From contig JALOLW010000042.1 of assembly GCA_025455795.1 (NCBI GenBank), positions 1-24,572 of the forward strand: DNA of 24,572 nt, read 5' to 3'. Shown in pieces: positions 6,799-14,871 of the stretch. Origin of the DNA: Spirosomataceae bacterium (lineage in GTDB: Bacteria; Bacteroidota; Bacteroidia; Cytophagales; Spirosomataceae). The translations under genes and the position numbers were made by a program. The number at the start of each line of letters is the position of its first letter. Position 1 is the stretch's first letter. The notes beneath the pieces are model-generated. The model did not search any database, was not told the DNA's origin, and was given only the letters and a program-made list of their open reading frames with translations.

Positions 6799-7650
6799 AT
6801 GATTATTGCCAATCCGATATACGATGTAGTCTTTAAGCTCATGATGGAGAACGAAAAAGTGGCTAAGTTCTTCATCGGTACGCTGCTTGACGAAGTAGTG
6901 GAGCATCTGGAAGTGAAACCACAGGAATTTACTTACACCGACGAACTCGCTGGGCTGGCCGTATTCAGGCTCGATTTCATTGCCATCGTCAGAAACCAAG
7001 CCCAAGAGCAGAAGAAAGTTTTGATAGAAATTCAGAAAGCCCGAAACCTCATTGATTTGATGCGTTTCAGAAACTATCTGGCCGAGCAGTACAAAAAAGA
7101 GGACAAACTCAACGACGTTCCTACCATCTTGCCCATCACTACCATCTACATACTGGGCTTCAAACTACCCGAAATAACTACGCCTTGCTTCAAGGTAGAG
7201 CGTAACTACCGCGACCTCGTCGAAAACAAAATCATCAATACCAAGAGTGATTTTGTGGAGAAGCTCACGCACGACAGCTTCGTGGTACAAGTAGATCGCA
7301 TCACCGACCGCTACCAAACGAAGTTGGACAAATTGTTGAGCATTTTTGAGCAAAAGAACTTTATTGATGACTCAAAAATCGTTAAACGCTACGACTACCA
7401 ACCAGACATTGAAGAGCTAAAAATAACAACTGACATTCTTCATTTTGCGGGTACGGACCCCGCCGAGCGCAAAAAAATAGAAGTAGAACAGGAGGCATGG
7501 CGCACGGTAAATGCCATGTTTGAAGAAAAAGAGCGGGAATTCACTAAAAAATTAGAAGAAAAAGATAAAAAATTAGAAGAAAAAGATAAAAAACTCGAAG
7601 CAATGGAAAACGAACTTCGGGAATTAAAACGAAGATTGGGGTTGCAATAA
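6799..7650 (+). CDS. Rpn/PD-(D/E)XK nuclease family protein
   Basis: This encodes 283 residues. The start ANPIYDVVFKLMM and the central FRLDFIAIV...KKVLIEIQKAR match the Rpn/transposase_31-like branch of PD-(D/E)XK nucleases. Asp59 and the Glu77-Ile-Gln79 motif stand at the catalytic positions, so the nuclease looks intact. Family members are linked to recombination-promoting DNA cleavage and, in some cases, phage defence. They often exist in many genomic copies. The C-terminal 45 residues form a charged coiled coil built of heptads KKLEEKD, encoded by a 21-bp tandem repeat (7546-7587). The gene has its own promoter and no operon partner. Whether it acts as a nuclease, a recombination factor or a remnant mobile gene is not shown by the sequence. 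Confidence 0.85.
   Translation: MIIANPIYDVVFKLMMENEKVAKFFIGTLLDEVVEHLEVKPQEFTYTDELAGLAVFRLDFIAIVRNQAQEQKKVLIEIQKARNLIDLMRFRNYLAEQYKKEDKLNDVPTILPITTIYILGFKLPEITTPCFKVERNYRDLVENKIINTKSDFVEKLTHDSFVVQVDRITDRYQTKLDKLLSIFEQKNFIDDSKIVKRYDYQPDIEELKITTDILHFAGTDPAERKKIEVEQEAWRTVNAMFEEKEREFTKKLEEKDKKLEEKDKKLEAMENELRELKRRLGLQ
7546..7595 (+). repeat. 21-bp tandem repeat encoding coiled-coil heptads
   Basis: Two exact copies of a 21-base unit (7546-7566 and 7567-7587) are followed by a partial third. Each encodes the heptad KKLEEKD. The unit length is a multiple of three, so copy-number changes would lengthen or shorten the coiled coil without breaking the frame. Confidence 0.85.
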
Positions 7651-7757
7651 AGATGAACAAGGAGGCCAGAATAAAGCAGCTTTTTGGGCAACTACCTGTA
7701 CACAAGGGCGTAACGATTCATGCTTTCAAAAAATGCTTGGTACACATCAGTATTCAA

Positions 7758-7778
7758 GTTCGAGTCCCGTCTTTCGCT
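7758..7778 (+). other. Possible tRNA 3'-end fragment (attachment-site-like scar)
   Basis: GTTCGAGTCCCGTCTTTCGC followed by T looks like a tRNA T-loop, the 3' T-stem strand and a 3' acceptor strand. The preceding bases (TCAAG) do not pair with CCCGT, and no matching 5' acceptor strand lies upstream. The tRNA is therefore not intact. The sequence changes from tRNA-like to unrelated at the T-arm, where many integrative elements recombine. Confidence 0.35.
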
Positions 7779-7816
7779 CTTTTTTCATGGAATGGTACTA
7801 AAAAGTTGATTCTGTA

Positions 7817-7840
7817 AAACTCGTCCTCTAAGGCGAGTTT
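7817..7840 (+). terminator. Hairpin terminator downstream of the Rpn gene/tRNA scar
   Basis: AAACTCG (7817-7823) pairs with CGAGTTT (7834-7840), and CCT/AGG extend the stem inside around a single bulged T. GTGTTTTT follows. Position and shape fit an intrinsic terminator on the plus strand. Confidence 0.65.
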
Positions 7841-7926
7841 AGTGTTTTTAGGGGAAACCACCGAGGAAATTTTGAGGAAAAACGGGCGAGAGTAACAGGG
7901 TAGTCATTTTAACCCTCAAAAACTCC

Positions 7927-7934
7927 TATCTTTG
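7927..7934 (+). promoter_or_regulatory. ileS: -7 box of the ileS promoter
   Basis: TATCTTTG is an exact TAnnTTTG match, 26 bases before the ileS ATG at 7961. The upstream element is weak: an ATTTTA stretch at about 7906-7911 rather than a clear TTTG. Confidence 0.6.
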
Positions 7935-7960
7935 CGGCGTTTTTAACAAAAAATTGCCCA

Positions 7961-10900
7961 ATGAACTACAAAGAGTACAAAGGTCTTGACTACGCCCAAG
8001 TAGGCGAAGAAATTCTTCAATTTTGGAAAGAAAACCGCATTTTTGAGCAATCAATAGAAGTCCGCGAAGGCGCACCGAGTTTTACGTTTTATGAAGGCCC
8101 TCCTTCGGCCAATGGTGTGCCAGGTATTCACCACGTGATGGCGCGGACCATCAAAGATATATTTTGTCGCTACAAAACCCTCCGTGGCTACCAAGTCAAA
8201 CGCAAAGGTGGCTGGGATACCCACGGCCTGCCCATTGAACTACAAGTAGAGAAAGAATTGGGCATCAAAAAAGACGACATTGGCGTCAAAATCAGCGTAG
8301 AAGAATACAACAAAAAATGCCGCGAAGCGGTGATGCGTTTTACGGACGTGTGGCAAGACATGACCGATAAAATGGGGTATTGGGTGGACATGGAAGACCC
8401 CTATATTACCTACAAAAACGAATACATCGAAAGCCTTTGGTGGCTTCTCAAACAGCTCTACAACAAGGGCTTACTCTACAAAGGCTACACCATTCAGCCC
8501 TACTCGCCTGCTGCTGGTACGGGGCTAAGTTCGCACGAACTCAACCAGCCTGGCACCTACAAAGACGTAAAAGACACAACTATTGTAGCGATGTTTAAAG
8601 CCCCCCAACCCCCAGTGGGGGAGTCAAACATAGCCCCCCTTCTGGGGGCGGGGGGGGCGTATATCCTCGCTTGGACCACTACCCCTTGGACCCTCCCCGC
8701 CAACTCCGCCCTCACCGTCGGGGCCAACATTACTTACGCTTTGGTCAAAACCTTCAATCCTTATACCCACGAGCCGATTCAGGTGATTTTGGCCAAAGAT
8801 TTGGTAGGGAAATATTTTTCCGAAAAGGGCAAAGAGGGTGATTTTGAAGGCTATGCCAACAGCGACAAAAAAGTGTTGCCGTGGAGCATCGTGGCCGAAA
8901 TGAAAGGTGCTGACTTGGTGGGCCTCAAATACGAGCAACTCATCCCCGCCGTCAATGTAGAAGGCAAGGCATTTGAAGTCATTGCGGGTGATTTTGTGAC
9001 CACCGAAGACGGTACGGGCGTGGTGCATACCTCGCTTACTTTTGGTGCCGACGACTATCGCGTGGGTAAAGCCAATGGTATTTCGGGGGTGTTTGTCAAA
9101 GATGAAAGTGGCAAAGACGTACCTATCGTCAATCGGCAAGGGCGATTTGTGAACGAAGTCGGCAGGTGGCTTGCTCAAAAAGTACAGGAAATGGGCATCA
9201 AAACCCATAAACCCCTCAGCGAGGAAGATTTCTTTGTCAAAAACTACACCAACGAAGACGAAAAGGCCGAGGGTTACAAAACCACCGACGAAATCATCGC
9301 CATCATCTTGAAAACGCAGGGATTGGCGTTCAAAGTAGAAAAATACGAACACACTTATCCGCACTGCTGGCGCACCGACAAGCCCGTGTTGTACTACCCG
9401 CTCGACAGTTGGTTTATCAAAACTACCGCCCTGAAAGATAGACTTGTGGCTCTTAACAACACCATCAACTGGCAACCCGCAAGTACAGGAACGGGGCGTT
9501 TTGGCAACTGGCTCGAAAACCTCGTGGACTGGAACCTTTCCCGTAGTCGGTACTGGGGTACGCCCCTGCCCATCTGGCGCAGTGAAGACGGCGGCGAAAA
9601 GTGCATTGGAAGCGTGGAAGAGTTGGTCAGCGAACTCAAAAAAGCCACTGAAAGCGATGCCCTGAGCGAAATGGAGAAAAACAAGAATAATTCTTTCATT
9701 CACGCATTCAATCATTCAACATTCGACCTCCACCGCCCTTTTGTTGATGAGATATTTTTGGTGTCAGAAGGTGGTAAAGTGATGTACCGCGAGCCTGACC
9801 TCATTGACGTATGGTTTGACTCTGGTGCTATGCCCTACGCGCAGTGGGGCTATATGGGCAAAGACCCCATCGGGGATTTGGGGGCTTTCCCCGCCGATTT
9901 CCTTCCCCCATCGGGGTCGAACCCTCGCAAGGCGGGGGGGGCTTTCCCGCCGATTTCATCTCCGAAGGTGTGGACCAAACGCGCGGCTGGTTTTTTACGC
10001 TTCATGCCATTGCGGGCTTGTTGTTTGACTCAGTAGCCTTCAAAAACGTCGTTTCGACGGGTTTGGTATTGGACAAAAACGGCAACAAAATGTCGAAACG
10101 CCTCGGCAATGCCGTGGACCCGTTCGAGACCATCGCCAAGTTTGGCCCCGATGCCACGCGCTGGTACATGATTACCAACGCCGAACCCTGGGACAACCTC
10201 AAATTCAACCTCGACGGGGTGGTAGAAGTACAACGCAAGTTTTTCGGAACGCTGTTCAATACCTACAATTTCTTTGCGCTGTATGCCAACCTGGATAACT
10301 ACAAAATCGAGCAGTTTGACCGGGTACCCAAAGACCAACTCACCGAACTCGACCGTTGGATTATTTCGCGGATTTATACATTGGTCAAAGACGTGAGTGA
10401 GCAGTACGACAATTACAATCCTACCAAAGCAGGGCGTTTGATTCAAGATTTTGTCACCGACGACCTGTCAAACTGGTACGTTCGATTGAACAGACGGCGT
10501 TTTTGGCAAGGACAAATGACCTGTGACAAACGGGCGGCTTTTGAAACACTCCAACACGCCTTGTGTGCAGTGGCGCAGTTGATGAGCCCGATTGCACCGT
10601 TTTTTGCCGATTGGCTCTACCGCAACCTGACGCAGCACGTGCGCGAAGAATCTATTGCCCGCAACACCCCGTTTCGTCACGAATCGGTGCATTTTAGTGA
10701 TTGGCACACTTATGAAGAATACTGGGTGGACAAAGAACTCGAAGAGTCTATGCAGTTGGCCCAAACGATTTGTTCGCTTGTACACTCGTTACGCAAGGGA
10801 CATAAAATAAAAGTGCGTCAGCCACTGACCAAGGTGCTGATTCCAGTGCTATCGGCCAAAGTGCGTGCGGAGATAGAACACGTCGCTCCCATCATCATGT

Positions 10901-11499
10901 CGGAGGTCAATGTGAAGGCCGTGGAGTTTATTGACGACGACGGCGGTATTTTGAAGAAAAAAGTAAAGCCCAATTTCAAAGCCCTCGGCCCCAAATACGG
11001 CAAAGACATGAAAGCCGTGGGCGAAGCCATCATCGCCATGAACGACGCGCAAATCCGTGAGATTGAGCAAAACGGGCATTTGATGCTTGAATTGCAGCTT
11101 GCGACAGGAGAAACAAAGTCATTCGACATTCTGCACTCTGAACTCGACATTCAGACCGAAGACGTACCTGGCTGGCTCGTGGCCAGCGACAAAGGGATTA
11201 CCGTTGCCCTCGACGTGACCATCACCGACGAGCTCCGCCGCGAGGGCATTGCCCGCGACGTGGTGAACCGCATCCAAAACCTCCGCAAAGACAGTGGCTT
11301 TGAAGTGACAGACAAAATCAGCATCACCCTCGAAAACAACAGTGCCGAGTTGGTAGAAGCCGTATTGGCCAACCAAGATTACATCTGTCAGGAAGTACAG
11401 GCACGCTCACTTGAGGTAGTTGATTTGGTAGAAACAGAAGCCATTGAAATGGATGAGTTTATGCTCAAAGTAAAAGTAGCGGTGGTATCAGGTTTTTAG
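7961..11499 (+). CDS. ileS: Isoleucyl-tRNA synthetase, reading frame broken by one base
   Basis: This class I synthetase charges tRNA-Ile in the cytoplasm and edits mischarged valine. The sequence shows the HIGH-like motif GVPGIHH (residues 52-58), the CP1 editing motif AWTTTPWTLPAN, WNLSRSRYWGTPLPIW, EGVDQTRGWFFTLHA, and the KMSKR signature (10087-10101). The anticodon-binding region and C-terminal domain run to TAG at 11497-11499. As written, the first frame (7961-10036) stops at 10036, while the rest reads in another frame that overlaps from about 9844. One missing base between about 9902 and 9948 accounts for this. With it, the protein would be about 1179 residues, slightly longer than usual because of two in-gene repeat insertions (8599-8658 and about 9902-9957). 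A homopolymer sequencing error, recoding or a real mutation are all possible. ridA follows 74 bases downstream. Confidence 0.93.
8599..8658 (+). repeat. In-frame palindromic repeat inside ileS (insert 1)
   Basis: This C/G-rich element has the outer arms GCCCCCC (8600-8606) and GGGGGGGC (8651-8658). Two inner hairpins are CCCCC/GGGGG (8609-8621) and CCCCC/GGGGG (8634-8648). It encodes roughly APQPPVGESNIAPLLGAGG, placed between MFK and YILAWTTTPW, where synthetases normally have only a short link. The frame is kept. It shares GCGGGGGGGGC with insert 2. Confidence 0.8.
9880..9957 (+). repeat. Palindromic insert in ileS flanked by a target duplication (insert 2)
   Basis: A 22-base segment at 9880-9901 (GGGGGCTTTCC, then CCGCCGATTTC) recurs at 9937-9957 with one C missing. 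Both copies encode FPADF-like sequence. Between them are CCCC/GGGG (9906-9916) and the G8 run of GCGGGGGGGGC (9932-9942). The offset is 57 bases at the G side but 56 at the GCCGATTTC side. A full 57-base duplication-insertion would have preserved frame; this copy is one base short. CCCCATCGGGG also occurs at 9865-9875, so the left boundary may lie further upstream. Confidence 0.75.
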
Positions 11500-11573
11500 T
11501 CATTTTTTGTAGGTCAAACCAATCAAAAACATCAAGTTCAAATAGATTCAACCTCAATGAATCACCCAACGAC

Positions 11574-11957
11574 ATGAACAAAAAAATCATTTTCACAACT
11601 GCGGCCCCCGCGCCTATTGGTCCTTATTCACAAGCCGTCATGGCGGGCAACACCCTCTACGTATCGGGTCAGATTCCCCTTGACCCCAACACGGGAGATT
11701 TGGTAAGTGGCAATATCGCCGAAGAAACCCGTCAAGTAATGCTCAACATCGGCGCGATACTCAAAGAAGCGGGTATGGGTTATCAAAACATCATCAAGAG
11801 TAGCATTTTTCTGAAAGACATGAACAACTTCGGCGCCGTCAATGCGGTCTATGGGGAGTTTTTTGTGGATGCCTATCCCGCCCGCGAAACCGTCGAAGTG
11901 GCTCGCTTGCCCAAAGATGTCAATGTCGAGATTTCGGTCATTGCTATTGCCCTTTGA
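11574..11957 (+). CDS. ridA: RidA-family reactive enamine/imine deaminase
   Basis: This encodes 127 residues, the full family length. RidA hydrolyses reactive 2-aminoacrylate and related enamines/imines made by PLP enzymes such as threonine dehydratase, releasing ammonia and a keto acid. The motifs are clear: APAPIGPYSQAV near the start, LYVSGQIPLDPNTG, the catalytic Arg104 in YPARETVEVARLP, and Glu119 in VNVEISVIAIA. It would work as a cytosolic trimer. It lies 74 bases after ileS and 19 bases before the EamA gene. That makes co-transcription possible and fits its known link to isoleucine metabolism. No separate promoter was seen. Confidence 0.95.
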   Translation: MNKKIIFTTAAPAPIGPYSQAVMAGNTLYVSGQIPLDPNTGDLVSGNIAEETRQVMLNIGAILKEAGMGYQNIIKSSIFLKDMNNFGAVNAVYGEFFVDAYPARETVEVARLPKDVNVEISVIAIAL

Positions 11958-11976
11958 TTTGAGTTTACCACTTGCT

Positions 11977-12867
11977 ATGTCTTCTCCTAAACCTTCTTTT
12001 ACTGACTACCTCCATCTCCATTTTTTGGTGATGATATGGGGGTTTACGGCCATTTTGGGCAAGCTAATCAGCCCCGACCTGTCGCGCATGGCACTTACTT
12101 TCTTTCGGACGTTGTTGGCTGCCGCAGGACTTTTGGTGGTACTTTGGTTGCGAAAAGAATGGAAGACCGTTGCGCCCAAAGAACGCTACCAAATGCTCGG
12201 TGTGGGCGTTATTATGGGTGTTCATTGGCTCACTTTTTTTGCCTCAGCCCACGTATCAAGCGCGTCGGTGTGCTTGGCGGGGATGTCCACTACGGCACTC
12301 TGGACGGCTGTTTTGGAGCCTATCGTGGCCAAACGCCGCATGAGTGCGCTCGAAATAGGACTGAGCCTGATGGTCATTGTGGGTCTTTACATCATTTTCC
12401 GCTTTGAGTTCGACCAAGCACTGGGCTTAGGCTTGGCACTGTTGTCCGCTTTTTTGGCGGCAGTGTTTACGATAGCCAACAGCCGTTTTGTTAAAAACCA
12501 CCACGCGCTGCTCATTACATTTTATGAAATGAACGGCGGTACGTTGGCCATGTTGATAGGATTATTGGGACTCTCATTGACAACAGGACTCTCTCCCAAA
12601 GAAATAGCGCCGCAACCAATGGATTGGTTTTGGATTGGCGTACTGGCGTTGGTCTGTACGGTGTATGCGTATTCGGCGGGGATTTTTCTGTTACGCAAAA
12701 TCTCCCCATTTGCTTTCAACCTAACCGTCAATATGGAGCCTGTTTACGGGATTTTGCTCGCCTACCTCATTCTTCACGAGCGTATGACAACAGGCTTTTA
12801 CCTGGGTGCAGGCGTGATTTTATTGGCGGTGATAGCCCATCCTCTTCTCAAAAACCTACGTTGGTGA
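11977..12867 (+). CDS. EamA/DMT-family transporter
   Basis: This encodes 296 residues. The ATG at 11977 was chosen because a longer upstream reading would run inside ridA. The sequence is very hydrophobic, with about ten predicted helices in two EamA repeats. The first half begins LHFLVMIWGFTAILGKLISPDLSRMALTFFRTLLAAAGLLVVLWLRKEW. The second includes PVYGILLAYLILHERMTTGFYLGAGVILLAVI, the classic conserved end of the second repeat. Members of this superfamily export amino acids, nucleotides or other metabolites across the inner membrane. The substrate cannot be read from the sequence. The gene ends one base before the convergent barrel gene. Confidence 0.9.
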   Translation: MSSPKPSFTDYLHLHFLVMIWGFTAILGKLISPDLSRMALTFFRTLLAAAGLLVVLWLRKEWKTVAPKERYQMLGVGVIMGVHWLTFFASAHVSSASVCLAGMSTTALWTAVLEPIVAKRRMSALEIGLSLMVIVGLYIIFRFEFDQALGLGLALLSAFLAAVFTIANSRFVKNHHALLITFYEMNGGTLAMLIGLLGLSLTTGLSPKEIAPQPMDWFWIGVLALVCTVYAYSAGIFLLRKISPFAFNLTVNMEPVYGILLAYLILHERMTTGFYLGAGVILLAVIAHPLLKNLRW

Positions 12868-12868
12868 G

Positions 12869-13450
12869 TTACTTCTTTTTGTAGAAATTGTACACCACCG
12901 ACACTTGAAGAGTACGGTTGTAGAGCGATTCGGTCGAAGCCGTGGCGAGGTTGGTAAAACCGTGTACGTAGCGTAGATTAAGGCTAAAATCCTCGGCCAT
13001 GTCCATAAAATCGAAGCGAATCCCTGCGCCAACCCCAAACTCGTTGCGTCGCACGGGGACGATACTGCTGAAATTATTGACCCCGTAGCTGATTTCGGGC
13101 GATACCTCAAAAGTCAGCCCCTCGGTGATGATATAGCCCACCGTAGGCACAAAACTCAGGTAGTTGAAGTTGTTTTTCTGAATGTCGTTTTCTCCCTTAA
13201 AAGTTCCCCCTCGCACCGACCATTGTATTTCGGGCTGGATGGCCCATTTTTGGGTACGATACCGCCAAAAAGCCCCAAAATTGGGGTGGGATTGAAAACG
13301 AAGGTTATAAATAAAGTTGGGTTTGTAAGTCGTATAGGCTGTATTAAGGCCTGCTTTCAGGCCAAAATGAGGCTTCATATACACCGTTTGCGCCGTCACA
13401 GCCCCTGAGATACACATCGCCAAAGCGAGTAGTTTAATTTTCAAATTCAT
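12869..13450 (-). CDS. Outer-membrane beta-barrel protein
   Basis: This encodes 193 residues. A signal peptide (MNLKIKLLALAMCISGAVTAQ) precedes alternating hydrophobic/polar strands such as FGLKAGLNTAYTTY, FGAFWRYRTQKWAIQPEIQWSVRGG, and FEVSPEISYGVNNF. It ends with an aromatic strand, LQVSVVYNFYKKK, as in barrel proteins of the PorT/OmpA-like outer-membrane group. Eight strands would fit the length. The function is unknown; the family is common in Bacteroidota. It converges with the EamA gene at 12867 and no partner gene is obvious. Confidence 0.8.
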   Translation of the reverse strand: MNLKIKLLALAMCISGAVTAQTVYMKPHFGLKAGLNTAYTTYKPNFIYNLRFQSHPNFGAFWRYRTQKWAIQPEIQWSVRGGTFKGENDIQKNNFNYLSFVPTVGYIITEGLTFEVSPEISYGVNNFSSIVPVRRNEFGVGAGIRFDFMDMAEDFSLNLRYVHGFTNLATASTESLYNRTLQVSVVYNFYKKK

Positions 13451-13545
13451 TAGTTACTTGATTTTCTATTTTTTTAAAGCAATTCTACTATTATGATGGT
13501 TTATATTAAGTACGGTGTTTTGAAAGTTATTTCATGTATTTTGAA

Positions 13546-13609
13546 CCGCTAAGGCGCAAAGACGCTATGTTTTTTTACATTCATTCTTAGCGTCCTTGCG
13601 TCTTGGCAG
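13546..13609. repeat. Dispersed-type inverted repeat between barrel gene and yqgE
   Basis: Left arm: GCTAAGGCGCAAAGACGCTA (13548-13567). Right arm: TTAGCGTCCTTGCGTCTTGG (13587-13606) followed by C. The arms pair over about 20 bases if G-T pairs are allowed, around a 19-base T-rich loop. This resembles a widespread CGCTAAGGCGCAAAGACGC-type repeat seen in many Bacteroidota intergenic regions. The rest of 13451-13680 is A/T-rich and holds a short direct repeat, TCGTAAATC, near 13652 and 13673. Confidence 0.65.
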
Positions 13610-13680
13610 TAAAATTAATAACAGAACAAAATTTATAAATCACGGTATTAAGTCGTAAATCGTAATTGATACATCGTAAA

Positions 13681-14235
13681 TCAATTCAGTCTTGGGTCGG
13701 TGGGATAGTGCGACTTGACGCGATACTCACCCCCCATGCGCCTCAGTACTTCCCGCCAAAACTGCTCAGTGGGGGTTTCAAAAATAAACGCCGCGTCGGC
13801 GTCGGTGACAATCCACGAGTTTCGTTTGAGTTCGCCGTCCAACTGCCCCGCCGACCATCCCGAATACCCAATAAAAAAACGAATATCCTGCTCGGTTATT
13901 TTTCCAATGTTCAACAGACTCACAATCTGCTCATAATCACCGCTCCAATACAAGTCTTCGCCTACTTCAATGGCATCTTCCACAAAACTCAACCGATGAA
14001 TAAAATGCAGGGTGTTTTGTTCTACGGGCCCACCGAGATAAAGCGGGAAATTGGTAGCCACTGGAGCAGAGAACACGTCGTTGAGCGACAAGTTGGTGGG
14101 TTGATTGAGTACCAATCCAAACGACCCGCGCTCGTTGTGTTCGCACATAAACACCACCGTCCGCTCGAAGTTGGGGTCTCCCAAAAACGGTTCGGCTATC
14201 AATAAACAACCTTTGTGGGGTTTGGTGGTGGACAT
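13681..14235 (-). CDS. YqgE/AlgH family protein
   Basis: This encodes 184 residues of the YqgE/AlgH (DUF179) family, a conserved cytoplasmic protein of unresolved function once proposed as a transcriptional regulator. Family hallmarks are GCLLIAEPFLGDPNFERTVVFMCEHNERGSFGLVLNQPT, PLYLGGPVEQNTLHFIH, FFIGYSGWSAGQLDGELKRNSWIV, and the C-terminal WREVLRRMGGEY. The length is normal. It has its own promoter (exact -7 box at 14252-14259), so it need not depend on hisH transcription. The start MSTTKPHKG at 14235 fits family N-termini. Confidence 0.93.
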   Translation of the reverse strand: MSTTKPHKGCLLIAEPFLGDPNFERTVVFMCEHNERGSFGLVLNQPTNLSLNDVFSAPVATNFPLYLGGPVEQNTLHFIHRLSFVEDAIEVGEDLYWSGDYEQIVSLLNIGKITEQDIRFFIGYSGWSAGQLDGELKRNSWIVTDADAAFIFETPTEQFWREVLRRMGGEYRVKSHYPTDPRLN

Positions 14236-14251
14236 TAGGCTAAATTTTGGG

Positions 14252-14283
14252 CAAAGATAACAGTTCCCTCACAGGTTTTACAA
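14252..14283 (-). promoter_or_regulatory. Promoter of yqgE, overlapping the hisH end
   Basis: On the minus strand, 14252-14259 reads TATCTTTG, an exact TAnnTTTG box. TTG at 14281-14283 is 21 bases upstream and lies inside the last codons of hisH (stop at 14278-14280). The ATG at 14235 follows 16 bases after the -7 box. Confidence 0.65.
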
Positions 14284-14865
14284 TTTGAGGAAATTCTCAA
14301 AGATACGCTGCCCTACGTTGCCACTGATTTCGGAGTGAAACTGCGCCGCAAAGAAATTGTCTTTTTGCAACATGGCCGAGTACGGCATGATATAGTCGGT
14401 CGTGGCGACGGTTTGGGCGCAAAGTGGCGCGTAGTAGCCGTGGTTATAGTACACGTAGTCGTGGGCTTGGAGTCCTTCGCAAAGCGGCGTTTTGAAATCA
14501 AAGATGTCGTTCCAGCCCGTTTGAGGCACTTTCATGCCTTTTACAAGCGGAAAACGCAACACATCCACGTCAAAAATACCCATGCAAGTCGTGTCGTTTT
14601 CTTCGGAATAGCGGCACATCAACTGCATCCCCACGCAAGTCCCCAGTACGGGTTGCCGCAGCGACGGGATGAGCTTGTCTAAACCGCGCTCGCGCAAATA
14701 CGCCATCGCAGTACTGGCTTCGCCCACACCGGGAAAAATAACTTTGTCGGCGGACATGATGGTCTCGGGGACATCTGTCCACTCGTAAGCAGCCCCGATG
14801 CGGTCGAGGGCGTACATGACCGATTGCACGTTGCCCGCGTTGTATTTGATAATGACGGTTTTCAT
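14278..14865 (-). CDS. hisH: Imidazole glycerol phosphate synthase subunit HisH
   Basis: This encodes 195 residues. HisH is the glutaminase that feeds ammonia to HisF in histidine biosynthesis. Motifs: YNAGNVQSV near the start, VIFPGVGEA, the nucleophile Cys77 in GTCVGMQ, and the catalytic His177/Glu179 in FHSEISGNVGQRIFENFL. Most relatives have FHPEKS at that place, so the FHSEIS form is slightly divergent, but the two catalytic residues are kept. YVYYNHGYYAP matches the family. Other his genes are absent here. The gene follows ribH after six bases and seems to be transcribed with it. A second role, for instance as part of a different amidotransferase, cannot be ruled out. Confidence 0.88.
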   Translation of the reverse strand: MKTVIIKYNAGNVQSVMYALDRIGAAYEWTDVPETIMSADKVIFPGVGEASTAMAYLRERGLDKLIPSLRQPVLGTCVGMQLMCRYSEENDTTCMGIFDVDVLRFPLVKGMKVPQTGWNDIFDFKTPLCEGLQAHDYVYYNHGYYAPLCAQTVATTDYIMPYSAMLQKDNFFAAQFHSEISGNVGQRIFENFLKL

Positions 14866-14871
14866 AACCCT

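Larger units (their letters stand above)
7651..7960. other. 310-base spacer with a tRNA scar, terminator and ileS promoter
   Basis: No convincing gene lies here. A 54-codon ORF from 7653 to 7817 has no recognisable product. The stretch holds a possible tRNA 3'-end fragment (7758-7778), a hairpin terminator (7817-7840) and the ileS -7 box (7927-7934). The order resembles the end of a tRNA transcription unit whose gene body has been lost. Confidence 0.55.

Noticed and set aside
7653..7817. 54-codon plus-strand ORF after the Rpn gene
   Set aside because: It overlaps the tRNA-like scar and runs into the terminator, with no recognisable product or promoter of its own.
8624..9715. 363-codon open frame on the minus strand opposite ileS
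   Set aside because: It lies wholly inside the strongly supported ileS coding region, and its translation shows no recognisable family or signal.
13666..14205. 179-codon plus-strand frame opposite yqgE
   Set aside because: YqgE is a well-conserved family match on the minus strand.
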